NCBI GenBank assembly: GCA_013397865.1
Contig: VZTI01004087.1
Span: forward strand, 578,467 to 642,466
Direction: 5' to 3'
Length of the DNA: 64,000 nucleotides
Source of the DNA: Struthidea cinerea
Lineage: Eukaryota > Chordata > Aves > Passeriformes > Corcoracidae
Shown: one piece after another, positions 27,705-39,901 of the stretch
Numbering within the stretch: the first letter of the stretch is position 1
Layout of the letters: the number at the start of each line of letters is the position of its first letter
Notes under the pieces: generated by a model
What the model was told of the DNA's origin: nothing
Databases searched by the model: none
What the model saw: the letters and a program-made list of their open reading frames with translations, nothing else
Position numbers and translations under genes: made by a program

Positions 27705-29881
27705 TTGAAAAAACCATGAAAAATCCAGAAGCCTTTGGTCTTGAATAGATCAAGATAAAAATTATGTATGCAATGCTTTCAGATCTGACTAGATAAGAGA
27801 TCTACTATGGAAAATAAAAAGTAATTATTATCCACAGTTTAGAGTAAGCAAACAAATTTTTGTGTCTGTGCATCAATCTCAGCAATCTCTGAAGTTATGC
27901 ATACTATACAGAATTTTCCTTTTAAGAAGAAAGACATCTGGTTCCGTTAATTTCATCTTGAAATATTTCACAGCAGTCTTTGTTATGATAACCAAAGGAA
28001 ATCCCAGGTCAAAAATTTCTGAGTTGCTTCTTGTGGGCTTGAAATTTTATCTACAAAGACCCATACAAACTATTCTTTTTTAATCATTCCAGTTTACTTC
28101 CAGCACACTGGAAATGTACCAAGGCCTTTTAACTTGGTATATTTTAACTTTAAGCAGTTATTTACCAGATGGAGTTGTAAAAGGAAATTGACCTTAGTTT
28201 GAAAAAGGAGATAATATTTTATTAAGAGATGGAAATGCATTTTAAATTAACTTCCTAGCTAAAAAAAAATAAAGGGACAATTTACCTTTGTTAAAGTAAG
28301 AGCTATGTTCTAATTAAGTTACTTTATAATGGTGGCAAGAAGATATTTTTGGGGTAAGCATGAACATTCCTGTTAGCAAATCTAGCAAGATGTTCAGTGA
28401 CAGGTGACCACCATACCTTTATTCTCTTTTGTATTTTATTTTCCCTGAAACATCTTCAGATTTGTTTTCTGTGCAGAATCCTGAACTTCTTCCTTAATGG
28501 AGTCTGATGGAGCAAACCTGTATGCTAGTCCATGAGGCAAGAATTTATAGATATCAGAATAATACCATGAGAAGGATAATTACTTCTTCACCAAAATGAC
28601 AGTTATGGCTTGACAAAGAAAGAATAAATTCCTGCAACATGTTTGATTTACCCCAGAGTTCCCACATATTCAAAACTGGTCTTCACATTTCATGTAAAGG
28701 CACAGATTTGTTCTACATAATTTCAATGACAGGTCTCTTCCTTCCTAAGTAAAGCAGTGGTCAGAGAAGTTGTTCTTACTCATAGAAAACTTTCACATTT
28801 TTCAATTTCCAAGCTATCTTCAGCATAATTTATTTTTGGTTTTGTGCTCGCACATTATTTTAAATTTTAATCCTGAATCCAACTCAGAACATTATGTAAA
28901 AAGCCGTTGGTCACAGAGCAGCCAGTCTGGCCAACTCTCTTGTTCAGTAGATGGAACCTGAGATGTTTCCTCACCCCATCTGTGCCACTTAGCTGGCCAA
29001 AATACAAGGACTTTCAAAACTATACTCTTCATATTTCTCTGAAATCAGAATTGGCAAAACCCAGCATCATAGTAGAATGCTCTCAGTTTGCCAAACTGAC
29101 AATTCTAAAATTACCTTCTCAATCATTTATTATTTTTAAATTTGCATCCTTCCCTGTCAAAGTTAATCTGGTTAAACTAAGTTCTAGCCGTGTGTTATTA
29201 CTTAGCTAATATGGCTATTCAAAGGGAAAAATACCCAGCTTTTCTACAAAAGCTGTCCTGAGACAGCTCGTGAATGGCAGGCAGTCCATAAGATCTAAGA
29301 GTAACTTTGTGTTGTTCTTCAACTAAAGCTATCAGTAAAAGAGATTGTAAGTGGAATATAAACCCAGAATAATTTTAAATAAGTTAATGTAAATAAAGGC
29401 TAAGATTCAGATGGCGCTACTCACTTTAAAGTTGGAAAACCAGAGTTTCTTAGATGTAATTAGATGATATCGCAAGACTAGAGGGACAAGTATTTTCCTC
29501 TGCTTTTCTAAATCAATAAAATTAGACACAAGAGAAGAAGTAGAAGAAGAAGAAGAAAACAAAACCTCAGAGTCATGAGGTTTTTTATTGCAAACTCTTT
29601 TTGATTTCCAGCATTTCTAATGACCTCTATAAAAATAGCAAGCTACAGCTGTCTGATGGCTGGTCCACTCATGGTCGTTATTACACAGAGCCAAGTAGAT
29701 CCTCTTCTCTTCTGCCCTTGATATTTTACTCCAGTTAGCTTCTTTATTTACCTCTGAAGCTTTCATATTTTTAAGCTCTGGCAAAAAGCTGTGGAGTATA
29801 TTTTATTTTCCTTTTGTCAAGCAGTAGCTGGTATTTTGGCCTTTTAGAGGCAGTTTTCTGGTGGAAGTAAAAGTAGTGACA
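27705..29881. other. AT-rich unique sequence, no gene seen
   Basis: There is no recognisable gene. A short GAA/GAAGAA microsatellite occurs around 29534-29560, not far upstream of the next LTR. Confidence 0.5.
29876..29881. repeat. Left TSD (gtgaca) of the 29882 LTR
   Basis: The bases gtgaca precede the terminal tg of the LTR and are repeated exactly at 30570-30575, after the terminal ca. Confidence 0.82.
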
Positions 29882-30569
29882 TGGAGATCTATTTAGCGTG
29901 TTTATTTATAGAGTCAGAAGTCCTCCTCGGCTCCTCTGTTCTGGTCTGTCCCGCAGTCCAGTTCTGGTTCCTTGCACCAGACGATAGGAATTTCCGAGCA
30001 CCTTTTTTCTTTCTTCCCCGGGGAATTTTCTTCTTCCTTTTCCTTTTCCAGCTCAAAGCAGCTTTTTCTTCTTTTGTCTTCTTCTTCAGGGAGTTTCAAA
30101 CTCTGAGTTTCTCACACGGGGCACGAGGTCTCAGTTTGCCCTCTTCTTCTTTTATTTTCTTGTTTCTTCGTGAGTTCGTTTTACTCAGAGTTTGAATTAG
30201 AAAGTGGAAGATGTGAAGTTCTCTTCAGACTTATGTTTATTATTTCTCATCTATAACACAGCTGCACAGAGACTGCTTTTTAAGTTAACAAGGTGGAAAA
30301 TGGCCACTGAGTGCTACTTCCAAGGTCTTTTATACTCTAATCTGCCCAATTATAAGTTGCTAAGTAATATGTTTTTATTTCTAATCCAATACCTAATTTT
30401 TCATGGTCCGCATTGCAGGAGTTTTTGAACCAATATGAGAAAACCCAGGTTTGCGAAGAAGAAAGAAGAAAGAAGAAGTACAAATCCACACCCAAAATCC
30501 TCCATCTTGTTACACACACACTATATATTCCATAAACCTAAACTTCTACATTTCTACATATTCCACCCA
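29882..30569 (-). mobile_element. Solo LTR with perfect 6-bp TSD (class II-like)
   Basis: On the minus strand the element starts TGGGTGGAATATG and ends AGATCTCCA, giving the canonical TG...CA termini. The six bases gtgaca lie directly on both sides (29876-29881 and 30570-30575). The minus strand carries TATAAAAG (30327-30334) and AATAAA (30236-30241), about 90 bases apart in the correct order for U3-R. The part beyond the poly(A) signal is rich in GAAGAA on the sense strand. Length is 688 bp and no internal retroviral sequence remains, so this is a solo LTR. A 6-bp TSD is typical of class II (beta- or ERVK-like) elements; the class is inferred from that alone. Open frames of 104 and 61 residues inside it are by-products of the skewed composition. 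Confidence 0.85.
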
Positions 30570-33500
30570 GTGACATAACTTTAATTACACAGCAACAATC
30601 TCAGTGCTATCACACAGTCTGGGAAGTTTTTCCCAAGGCCTAAGATCAAATGGAGTGTGCTTTTGAGGATCATTGCTTGTCAGAAGTGAAAGAATGTAAT
30701 TCTCAGAATTCAGGGTTCCAACATCTATGTCCTTGAGCTCCACGGTAGGTCAATGACATAGGAAAACCCCTTCTTTCGGGAATGTCAGCTCAAATATCAG
30801 CAACTGAGCTCTGAAAATTATCTTTAATTAAAACCTCATGGAAAAGAGCAACTTCTTCCTCCTTTTGCCAAAATGCACACTAAGAAACTGCGTCATGGAA
30901 GCGATAACTAAATGGCACTTCTTCATCTCATGTACAGAGCTTACATAAATTTTAAAAAATGCAAAATCATGTACAAGATTTCCGCCTGACTGTTCTCACA
31001 AGAAAATTATTTTCTCACTACACAGCCTTACTTTATATGCCAAGAGATCTCAACCAAATAACCTTGCTAGAAGTATCAGAATGAGAACTCTGGAGGAAAC
31101 AGCCATGACCAGAATCTAATCACTCAGTCACACCACTTATGTGGAAAGAGATACTCAGAGGTTTGGCTGCATGAAAAACTGATACCTTGTTTTACTAAAG
31201 GTGCAAAAAGACCTTTTCCTGTTGCCTACAGATATCCTTAGACTTCTAAGGATATGTTCTTCTAAGGATGTGATTATTGTCAACTACTGGTCACTTAGAC
31301 ACCTTTCAGCCCTTGATGTAAGACTGGATTTACTCTGGGATAATAGATGTATTATAAATTTCCATTTTCACATAAAAACATACACGAAATATTTTCCTTC
31401 TCCTGATTCTCAGTTTTCCTTGTCTCTTAATATTTCACCAGCTAAACACTTTTGTCAATGAGTCAATCTACATCCATAACAAAAAAATTTAGTCAAACTA
31501 CTTTTTCACCTTATTTTAAACTCTGCATCTCATATGCCCTCTTTTCTCACTCCTTTTCCAGTACTATATGGAGAAGTTAAAGCAGCACCAGACAATCTCA
31601 CTTCTGAAGGAGGTGCACAGGTGGTGCTATAAAAGGTGCTTATCAAGTCGCCTGCCACCCATGAAGTTTAACTTACATTCACCTTGGCATTTCCATGCTC
31701 GACTGCAGTGATTTAATGATAAGAAGAGAGATAAGGAAGAAAAGGGTTCTTTTCATCTCTACTTCTCCGTCACATATATCATCTATTTTCTTCCAACTTT
31801 AGTACAGATCTAATTTAATGCATGGGAAGAAGAAAAAAAAAAAAAAAAAAACACTATTACAAATCTATCCTCTTGTTTTCTAAGGATCTAGATCTAAATG
31901 GCCTAGAAACTTCAGACATCTGAAGAACTGCTCTTTAATCTATCTCCCCCTAAAAGATAGCCCTCCTCTTGAGCCCACTGGAGTCAGTAGAAAGATTTAG
32001 TATGAATCCAATAAGATCTGGATGAATTTTTCTGAGAGCACACAATTCATCTCAGTTCTATTATTAATTCTCCAGGTTGCTGCAAGATTACTGGAAATTC
32101 TCAACTACAAATAAAGATCAAGTCTACACAGCAAACCAATCAATTTAAAAATTGGTTAGGGATTTTTTAATTCAGTGTTGCAGATATGAAATATTTATAC
32201 TGGAACTTATTTTCTTTCACATAATCACTGAGAAAGCAAAATTGCTAAACTTAAACACTGTTTCTGTGAGCATCACTGCACATGAGAAAATGCTAAATGA
32301 AAATGTTGGGCCATGTGCATGAAAGCCCTTTGTGGAGGTACTTGACTTTGCCATACAAACTATTTTAAAGTGATAGTTCAACAGCTTAAAGTGATTTGAT
32401 AACACATAATTTTTAAGTCAAGCCTTTAAGACATTTTATTTATTCCCAGATAAAATGACCTCTTTTCACTTATTTATGAGACTATTTAATGGCATCATGG
32501 AACCACAGCCATTTTCTGCTGGCTATTCCCATGGAGTGGCAACAGGTTATTTCTCTCTCCTCAAAGCAAAATGGCCAAGATGTGCTTCACCAGCTCTCTA
32601 TTTATCATCCCTCACACGATGACATTACCTGACCAACACCTGCAAATATATGGGTTGTTAGTCCACAGAGCACTCATGTGGGGCAGGGCCATGCCACTCC
32701 AGAGACACTGAAAACCATGCCTGACTCTCACAGCCCAACTTGGTCCCAATCAGAAATACTATCCCAGAACCTGCAGGGCCTCCTGCACCCTAAACTGATG
32801 TCTGCATTCCTCTTCTTTGGATTAGATGGTGTCAAGTCTAAGAAAGACTAAGAAAGAGGGAGGGGTGACAAGGTAGGAAGCAGCAATTAAGAAAGATACT
32901 TCAGGGTGCACCATAAACAACACAGAAGCTAAGACAATTGCACTTGCCAGAAGTGTCAGGAAGCAGCAAGGTTCAATCTAAAAGTGTTGTTTACAGAGAT
33001 GAAGGGAATGTAGATGATAAAATCAAATACCCCAGTGTTTACCTAAAATCTGGAAATTCGGTATGCCTAACAATTAAATATAAGTCTGGAACTCATGTAA
33101 GAATGTTACACCAGAGAATTCATAAAGTACAGTGCTCAGATATAGAGATTGATCCTACCTTTTTGTGATGACATTATAGCAGAAAATTCTATTATAGAAG
33201 ATAAATTTTTATGTCTTTTTCATGCAGGACTTTGCAAATGAACATAGAAACAACTGCCTGCGTTTATTTTCAGGTTTATTTGGGATCCACTTGTATTTCA
33301 CAGTCACATCTTCCAGTTAGTTATACAATCACTAAACTGCGAAGTTCCCACAACAGGTTTCTGGCTGGAAATTCATCTGGTTTCCAGACTGACATCACAC
33401 AACCAGTTCTACATGTCTCTTCTCAAACTTTGCATTATTGGAACATCAGTGACTGTTCTTACCTTTGCAGTTAATCTCTCCAGTATCTTAATAATAAGAA

Positions 33501-34192
33501 AAATTTTTTATTTTTTTTTTTTTAGCGAGAGATAGCTCTTGACTAAAATTTTATCTTTCCTGTATTTTATACAGAAAAAAGTATGTACTCTGCTGATTCT
33601 AAACCCATACTTCAAGATTAAATTTTGTAGGCCATTTTTTCTAAGTCTAGCTTTTGAAAGAGGAAAGATTTCTCCCATAGAATTATGTATAGTCTAATAA
33701 ATAGTAGGAAATAGCAGGAAAAAATAACTGATTTCTCCTAGCTTATCTCCATTTGTCCATAGTATAAATCATGCAGATCAATTATTTGGAAGATAGTGTC
33801 TGAACCAGCTTTATGTCAGGTTTTTGAAGGAAATAAAAGTAAAACTGTTTAAAAGATATAACATTTTTCCACAGGGAGTCTGATTGAGAATTTTCTTAAA
33901 ATTATGTAGTATTTCATAAATCATGTAGATAGAAACATTAAAGGGCAAAATCTACTCCATTTAGAGGAAAAAGCAATTTTATCTCCATCCTTTGGAGGTC
34001 TGAATTATGTATATCCTAATAAATATACATATTTAGTTCCAATAGAAGGCATTTGCTTTTACGTCATTATACAACATTATGCATTTGATTGCCATCTGTA
34101 CCAGAAGCATAGTAGTAATCGGTGAAAAAAATGCGCTCTTTGTAAATTTAAAGCAGCTTAAAAGTTTTTCTTACAGAAACATTGGTGATATT
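30570..34192. other. Unique sequence, no gene seen
   Basis: There is no credible gene. A near-perfect hairpin sits at 31232-31255 and an A tract of about 20 at 31830-31851. The segment 32490-32900 is somewhat richer in GC and unidentified. Confidence 0.5.
31232..31255. repeat. Inverted repeat with 11-bp perfect arms
   Basis: ATATCCTTAGA is followed by a two-base spacer and then its exact reverse complement TCTAAGGATAT. A further partial copy (tctaaggatgtg) follows at 31260-31271. No function is apparent. Confidence 0.7.
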
Positions 34193-34798
34193 TGACATAG
34201 ACGTGGAGGAAGAAATGTCCCCCATAAAATGGTTCCTCAAAATAACATCTTGATCTTTTCCACCATATATATTGGGGAGGGCTGTGAGCCCTTGGCACTC
34301 CCTTGGAGGAGAGAGACCTGAGGCCAAAAGGACTCGCACCAGAGATAAGCAACCTACCTCTAGGTTATGCTGACCAGGTGAACACCCCCAGCATGCCTTG
34401 CTTCCTGATGGTAATACCTTGTACCCAGTTGGCTGACTGGTTTCTACCCCACCCCCTGCCTTTCCCATAAAAAGACCCCTGTTTCTGCCCCTGAACATGG
34501 AGTTCTTGTCCCTGGTTTCCCCTTCACAGAAGCTGCTGGACAATAAAGGTACCTCTGTGGCACTGCCATATGAGGCTCCTGTCTCTGTATCCCCAAGTTC
34601 TGCCGGGGAGATTTCACAAAGAGCTGAATCACAAGAGCTGGAATCACTTGTAGCTGAGAAATCGCTACCCTTGCTGAAATCACCTGTCACCGAGGGAAGT
34701 TGCTAAAGCTCCTAGAAAAGCCTTTCCCTGGCAGGACGCTTTCCCTAGGAAGGCCACAACACACCGGGTTGCTCACCCCCGGCTCCCTGAAAGCGACA
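34193..34798 (+). mobile_element. Probable ERV LTR, family not identified
   Basis: A block of higher GC content carries a promoter and poly(A) arrangement typical of an LTR on the plus strand: cccataaaaagacccctg (TATA core 34467-34474) followed 68 bases later by AATAAA (34542-34547). If the ends are TGACATAG at 34193 and GCGACA at 34798, the flanks are atatt and atata, a 5-bp TSD with one mismatch. These boundaries are a best guess. The 180-residue minus-strand frame over most of this block (34148-34690) is antisense to the LTR and shows no known domain. The sequence could instead be another promoter-bearing repeat. Confidence 0.5.
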
Positions 34799-37700
34799 AT
34801 ATATGATCTACAGCAAAGCGTTAACATTTGCATTAAGAGACAGTAGCTTTTAAACAAAACAGAAGAGCACAGGTTTTCCTGCTTTCAAGCATAAATACAA
34901 AAGCCCAACAAAACTCAACCCAGTCCTGATGTCCCTCTTTAGGAAAACACAAAAATGAGCAAGATATTCAAAAGGATTTTCAATATGATTGTAAGGCATG
35001 CCTTGGGAATCACACTAAACTAACATATACTCCTTAATTTTCCTTTACCTAATAAGACTAACTCGAAAATAAAATGTAGTCTTCATGTCCATTTGATACA
35101 ACACTGTCCTTTACTACTACTCATATACCTGATATCAATTAGTCTACTGATCTACTGATAGAACATCAGATTGTTCCACCTGTTCACACCCTGTTAACAT
35201 CACCACAATCTTGTTGCAATCCATCTCTCTATGTCCCAGAACTGCAAGACTGAGATGGCTGTGGGCCTCAATCATATCCTTATTCATAACACTGAGTGAA
35301 AACCTCTTCAAAAAACCCCTAACTTATGTCTTCTCCTTGAGTAAAGAGTCTATCATGTGCTCCTTCTTTACTCAGATAATATTAGCATTTCCACCTTACA
35401 CTTCAGAAGACATAATAATTTTCTCAGAAGTCATTGCTGCCTGTTACTCGGTGCAAGACCACAATATTTACCCCAGACTAAAAGATATTGCTCTTATTTA
35501 TTCAGTCATTAAAAAAAAAGTTCTAAAGTCTTGAAAGAGCTATCAAACCTTCCAACAATTATTAGGATTTAAAAATGTTATTTACTCTAAACGCTATTAA
35601 TAAGAATTTTGTTCATACTATTGGAGGCAGTTTCCAAAATGTCTTTTCATCCTGAATGTTATGTACTGACATAACATCTCTATAGGCTAAATCAAGGAAC
35701 TTTTGATTCTACTTAAGACATCCACTAACACACGAATTGCTTCTCTCTTCATACCCTCTACAAATGTACCACATATTCTCACAGAAAGACTCAGACATGG
35801 TTAATTCTCCAGTATTCATCATTTTCCCCATTTCCTTCCTCCCTATCTTGTTTCACTGTTTCTTATCTTCCTCAGCCAGAGGAAAAAAAGCACATCTCCA
35901 ATTTTCATTGGTTTTACCTACCAGTCTTTTCTCCTGGAGACCCTGCTGGGTTTCTATTGATGGCTAACTTCTAACAGAATTAACTATCCATACAGTAAAA
36001 GACAATTGAATATGACTTTTATAACTTTAAAAAGCCTCGGGAAGAATTCATTAACCAAATATTTCAGGCATTTTTTAGGTTGAAAATAATTGAATACACC
36101 TCAAGTATTCTTAGTCAACATACATGTAGAAATATAAGGTCTTTTATTTAAGGAAATGCCTCTTGATACCTCTCTGTTCTAAATACTTCCCTGAAGGAAC
36201 TCATGAAGAAAGCTCTTTCTATGTATCAATTCTTTATGTTCAACTGGCCAATATTTTAATTTAAAATTACAATCTAAATAGCAATTACAATCTGAAAAGA
36301 ACAGAAAGAGTATTTTAAGAAAAAAAAAAAAGTTATGTGTCTGGCCAGCTGTATTCTAAAGATCTAATTTTCAAACATGAATCATTCACAAAGGAACATA
36401 TAAGAAGACCTTTTTCACAATATACCAGAACAGTTCTGCATTGCCATAAACCGTGTAGAAATGGAAAGAGATAAGAAAAAGACTCTGACAGACAACTGTA
36501 ACAGAAAGATTGAAAAGGCTTATCACATATAAAGTTCAAGTGGAGTACATGCATTGCTACAACAAATCTGTACTTGTAGACCTTTACATTTTGCTTATAT
36601 CTAGAGTCAGAGATTCTTACTGCTTACTGCTTTGGAATGTTTCTCATTTTATTAAGAAATTTTTTCAGAGTCTGAGATGCTTTGTGATTAATTTTGAGGG
36701 GTAACTCAAAACATCATTTTTTTTAATCTATGGGAAATCTGATCATTTGGTTCTTACCTATTTTAAAGGTTACTTCTCACTTGGTGTCTTTGTCAGTAAA
36801 TAAAGTTGAATTCTGGATGTTCAAAAGACTTCCGTTCTGTTGCATGCTATGAGGGAAGAGCTTGGTAGAAAGAGAACTTTTTGTTCATTATGAAAGAAAG
36901 TTTTATCCCAAACTTTGTCATAGAAACTTCTCAGGACCACTCCAGGTATAAAAGTTTGCAGGAGTTCGAAATGTTCTGGTTATTTATGCTCAGACTTCCT
37001 GAGCATGGTATGGTTCTATTTAAATCCAGAAATACTACTTTTTTAGAAGAAATTCTATAATAAGCCAATGGAAAGTTATTGTCATATATGTTTTACAATA
37101 CTGTTATGTGAAATATTTGGTGTGAGTTCTGAAAAATCTTCCCACACATTCTTGCAGTATACATAAATGAGTGTGAGAGGTACAGAAAGAGAGCCTACAG
37201 CTTTCAGAATTTTTCAGCTTTTCAGAAATTCAGAAGCTCAACACATCATGCAGTGACATTTGGATGGAGTGCTTCAAATGATTAAAACAAAGTCCATTAG
37301 AGGAAGCAATAGTTTTTTCATTATCATGGCAAAATATGTCACACAGCAGAAGTGATCACATTTTGGGCATTTTAGATACTTCTCTACATATAATACGTTG
37401 TATATGTACACAGGGGTTTATGTGGGTTTATATCTCCTGTGAACTATATCATATATCTGTATAATATGCATATACTTTAACTATGTCTTAATACTGATAA
37501 ATGATTTTAATAAAACCAGCATATTTTCTCCTCTCACTTCGATTACATACTGTCCTCTTCTAAAGACAAAATACTCTGTTCTCATCTTGTTCATTTATTC
37601 TCTGCCTATTCCTGCCTTCTCTTTGAATTCTAGGTGGTGTCTTCTGTAGTCTCTTCATACTATGCTAATTTGAAGTCTGAGCTCCAAATGGTACTTTACA

Positions 37701-39309
37701 TCTACCATCTGCAGTCTTCTGTCATCTGGGGCAGCTCCTCAGTTTTACCATGTCCCTGAAAGCCATGTGTAATCATCACCTAGGATGAGATCCAACAACA
37801 GATTGACACCTACATCCAGATGAATGTGCAAGACGTAGTTATCTTGGAATTCTAATCCATTAAAATAGAGTCAATGCTCAGTATGGAGTCTGGAGAGTTA
37901 CTCTGTTAATCGACCACTACTTTGGGGTAATCTGAATAACTCCCTGGGCTCAGCTGATTGTATTCCTCATGACCTTTCACTGGTTGTCCTACTGGTGATC
38001 TATGAAATGTCTTTAGTATCCTGGTTGACTCCTCTTCAGGAAGTGGTCACGTAGGTTTTATGACCTCTCAGCCAGCTCTGTGTATTTATCCTGGGTAATG
38101 ACAAATGGCCTCAAATGGTACCAGATGACTGGGTTTAGACAACTGAACCAAGATGGATCTTAGGGATGTTAAAGGGAGTTTACAAATATTTTAAACTTGC
38201 AGACATGACAAGTAAACGTTAGATGTTTTAATCCAGAGTTTTCTTGTTCCATCATCCACCTCTCCTATTTAGCGGGGCTCCAAATTATTCTTCCACTTTC
38301 ATAATTTACAAACAAATGCCTTGGCTCCTAATGTATTAAAAAATATTCATTGAAAAAGAGAACAGTAATGGTAGGAAAAAAGGAGGAGGGTTAGACCCTT
38401 CTTGACCTTGGGACAAGAGACAGGAAAACAGATAAAACTTTGTGAAGGTTTATGTTGCATTGTTATATAAAGCACATCCTAACTGATCATGGAGAAAAGT
38501 CTGCTGCTAGAAAGCCCTGAAAAAAAAGAGATTTGGGAGGATTGTTCACAAGGAAACAAATAAATTGAGAGGTAGTTAAGATTTAAGCAAATTTTGATTG
38601 CTAAAACAACAAAAATGGAATATATTTCTGAAAACTGTTGCTTAATTATAAACACGTTTTTATTCTGACTTTGCTTTCAATTATTTAATGCTTGCATATT
38701 TGAAAATATACTGACATAATTTTGAAATAAAGTCAAAGTAGTTTTAAATAGATATGTCCCAAGAGTTTAAAAATTATTTGAAGCAATTCAAAATGCAATT
38801 ATTATTTGCAATATCATATATGTTATCATAGAAGGCTCTTTTTGTGAACGTTTGCCCTACAGGAAAGTAGGATAGGTTTCCTCAAATACTCTTACAGTAA
38901 AAAGTTGACTCTATATTCTATATTTGTGGACAAAAAAGCAGCAGATGGATTTCCTTCTCTCAAATATTTTCTCTTACTCTTCATTTTCTTGTTAACTTTC
39001 ATCCATTTTATGTCTGGTCTACCAAGCAAGTCTAAAAACAACCTAATTCTAAATCTAAATTCCAGATCTCTTTACATAATAAATTAATAATCTGAATCAT
39101 TCTTGAAGCAACCTAATGTTGCCTGAATCTCTGTATTTACTCGTCACTGGGCTCAGTGCTGAGGAACTTCATTTTTTTTGTAACACAGGTGAGAATAACT
39201 TGCTGCTTAGGCAAAAGCAGCCCAGGGCTTCTAAACTGCATCACTTGCAGGCCATGTCACCACAAGAGCTGTACCCCCCCAAGAAAGCACAAACCTTACA
39301 GTAGCCATG
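34799..39309. other. AT-rich unique sequence, no gene seen
   Basis: No credible exon or well-preserved repeat is recognised. Open frames are short and scattered. Sequence around 37540-38120 is slightly more balanced in composition but unidentified. Confidence 0.5.
39305..39309. repeat. Left TSD (ccatg) of the 39310 LTR
   Basis: ccatg precedes the LTR and is repeated exactly at 39897-39901. Confidence 0.88.
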
Positions 39310-39896
39310 TGTCCTAGTTTGGACAAATTGGAGGAAAATATCCTCTGATAGAAGTCAGGTTGCAACCACCCCTCCCCCCAGGTTCGGGAAAAAAATTTCC
39401 TCAAAGGAAAGTGAAAGAGATAACAAGCTATTTATTTAACAAACACACAGGTGGGGAATAGTAATGCTAAATAATGAGATCCCTCTCTCTGTGGAGAGAA
39501 AACCTGAGAAGATTTCAGAGGTCCTCTGTAGGTGCGGTCTCTCTCCTCCTCGGAGCTGGTCGGCGAGGGGCCACCCCCCCCGGGCCTCCGGGAAAATTCT
39601 CCTGATGTGTTCAGATGTTGTTGAAACAGTCCAGAAGAGAAGAAAAGAACAAAAAACCCAAAAATCCTAGGAAAACGAAATTCAACCCTCCGTCTCTCGC
39701 TGGGAGAAAAAAAAAGAGCCGAAGAAAAAAAAAGGGTACCGCAGAAACAGAGGAGCGTATCTCCGTGTCCTTGAAACAACTGCTTTGAAAAGTTTTTTGT
39801 TTTCTGTCCTTCTCAGGCTCAGTTTAAAGACACAGACAAGATTGGTGGGCATAGGGTAGCGATAGGGGATACACATTATAAAGTCACCCCACGACA
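39310..39896 (-). mobile_element. Solo LTR with 5-bp TSD (copy A, minus)
   Basis: The plus strand begins tgtcctagtttggacaaatt and ends cccacgaca. Read on the minus strand the LTR runs TGTCGTGGGGTGACTTT ... CAAACTAGGACA. The flanking bases ccatg (39305-39309 and 39897-39901) are a perfect 5-bp target-site duplication. The sense strand has an AATAAA signal within TTAAATAAATAG (seen as tttatt at 39431-39436) and a TCTTTAAACTGAGCCTGAGA block near its 5' side. Length is 587 bp. The element at 41498-42130 is the same family in the opposite orientation. The segment around 39535-39600 is one of the few GC-rich, CpG-bearing spots in the window. No internal genes remain, so it is a solo LTR. Confidence 0.9.
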
Positions 39897-39901
39897 CCAT
39901 G

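Noticed and set aside
31830..31851. Processed pseudogene ending in a poly(A) tract
   Set aside because: No coding remnant is recognisable upstream of the A run and no flanking duplication was found.
34148..34690. 180-residue open frame on the minus strand
   Set aside because: It lies antisense to an LTR-like block with promoter and poly(A) signals and shows no recognisable domain. It is serine- and glycine-rich by composition.
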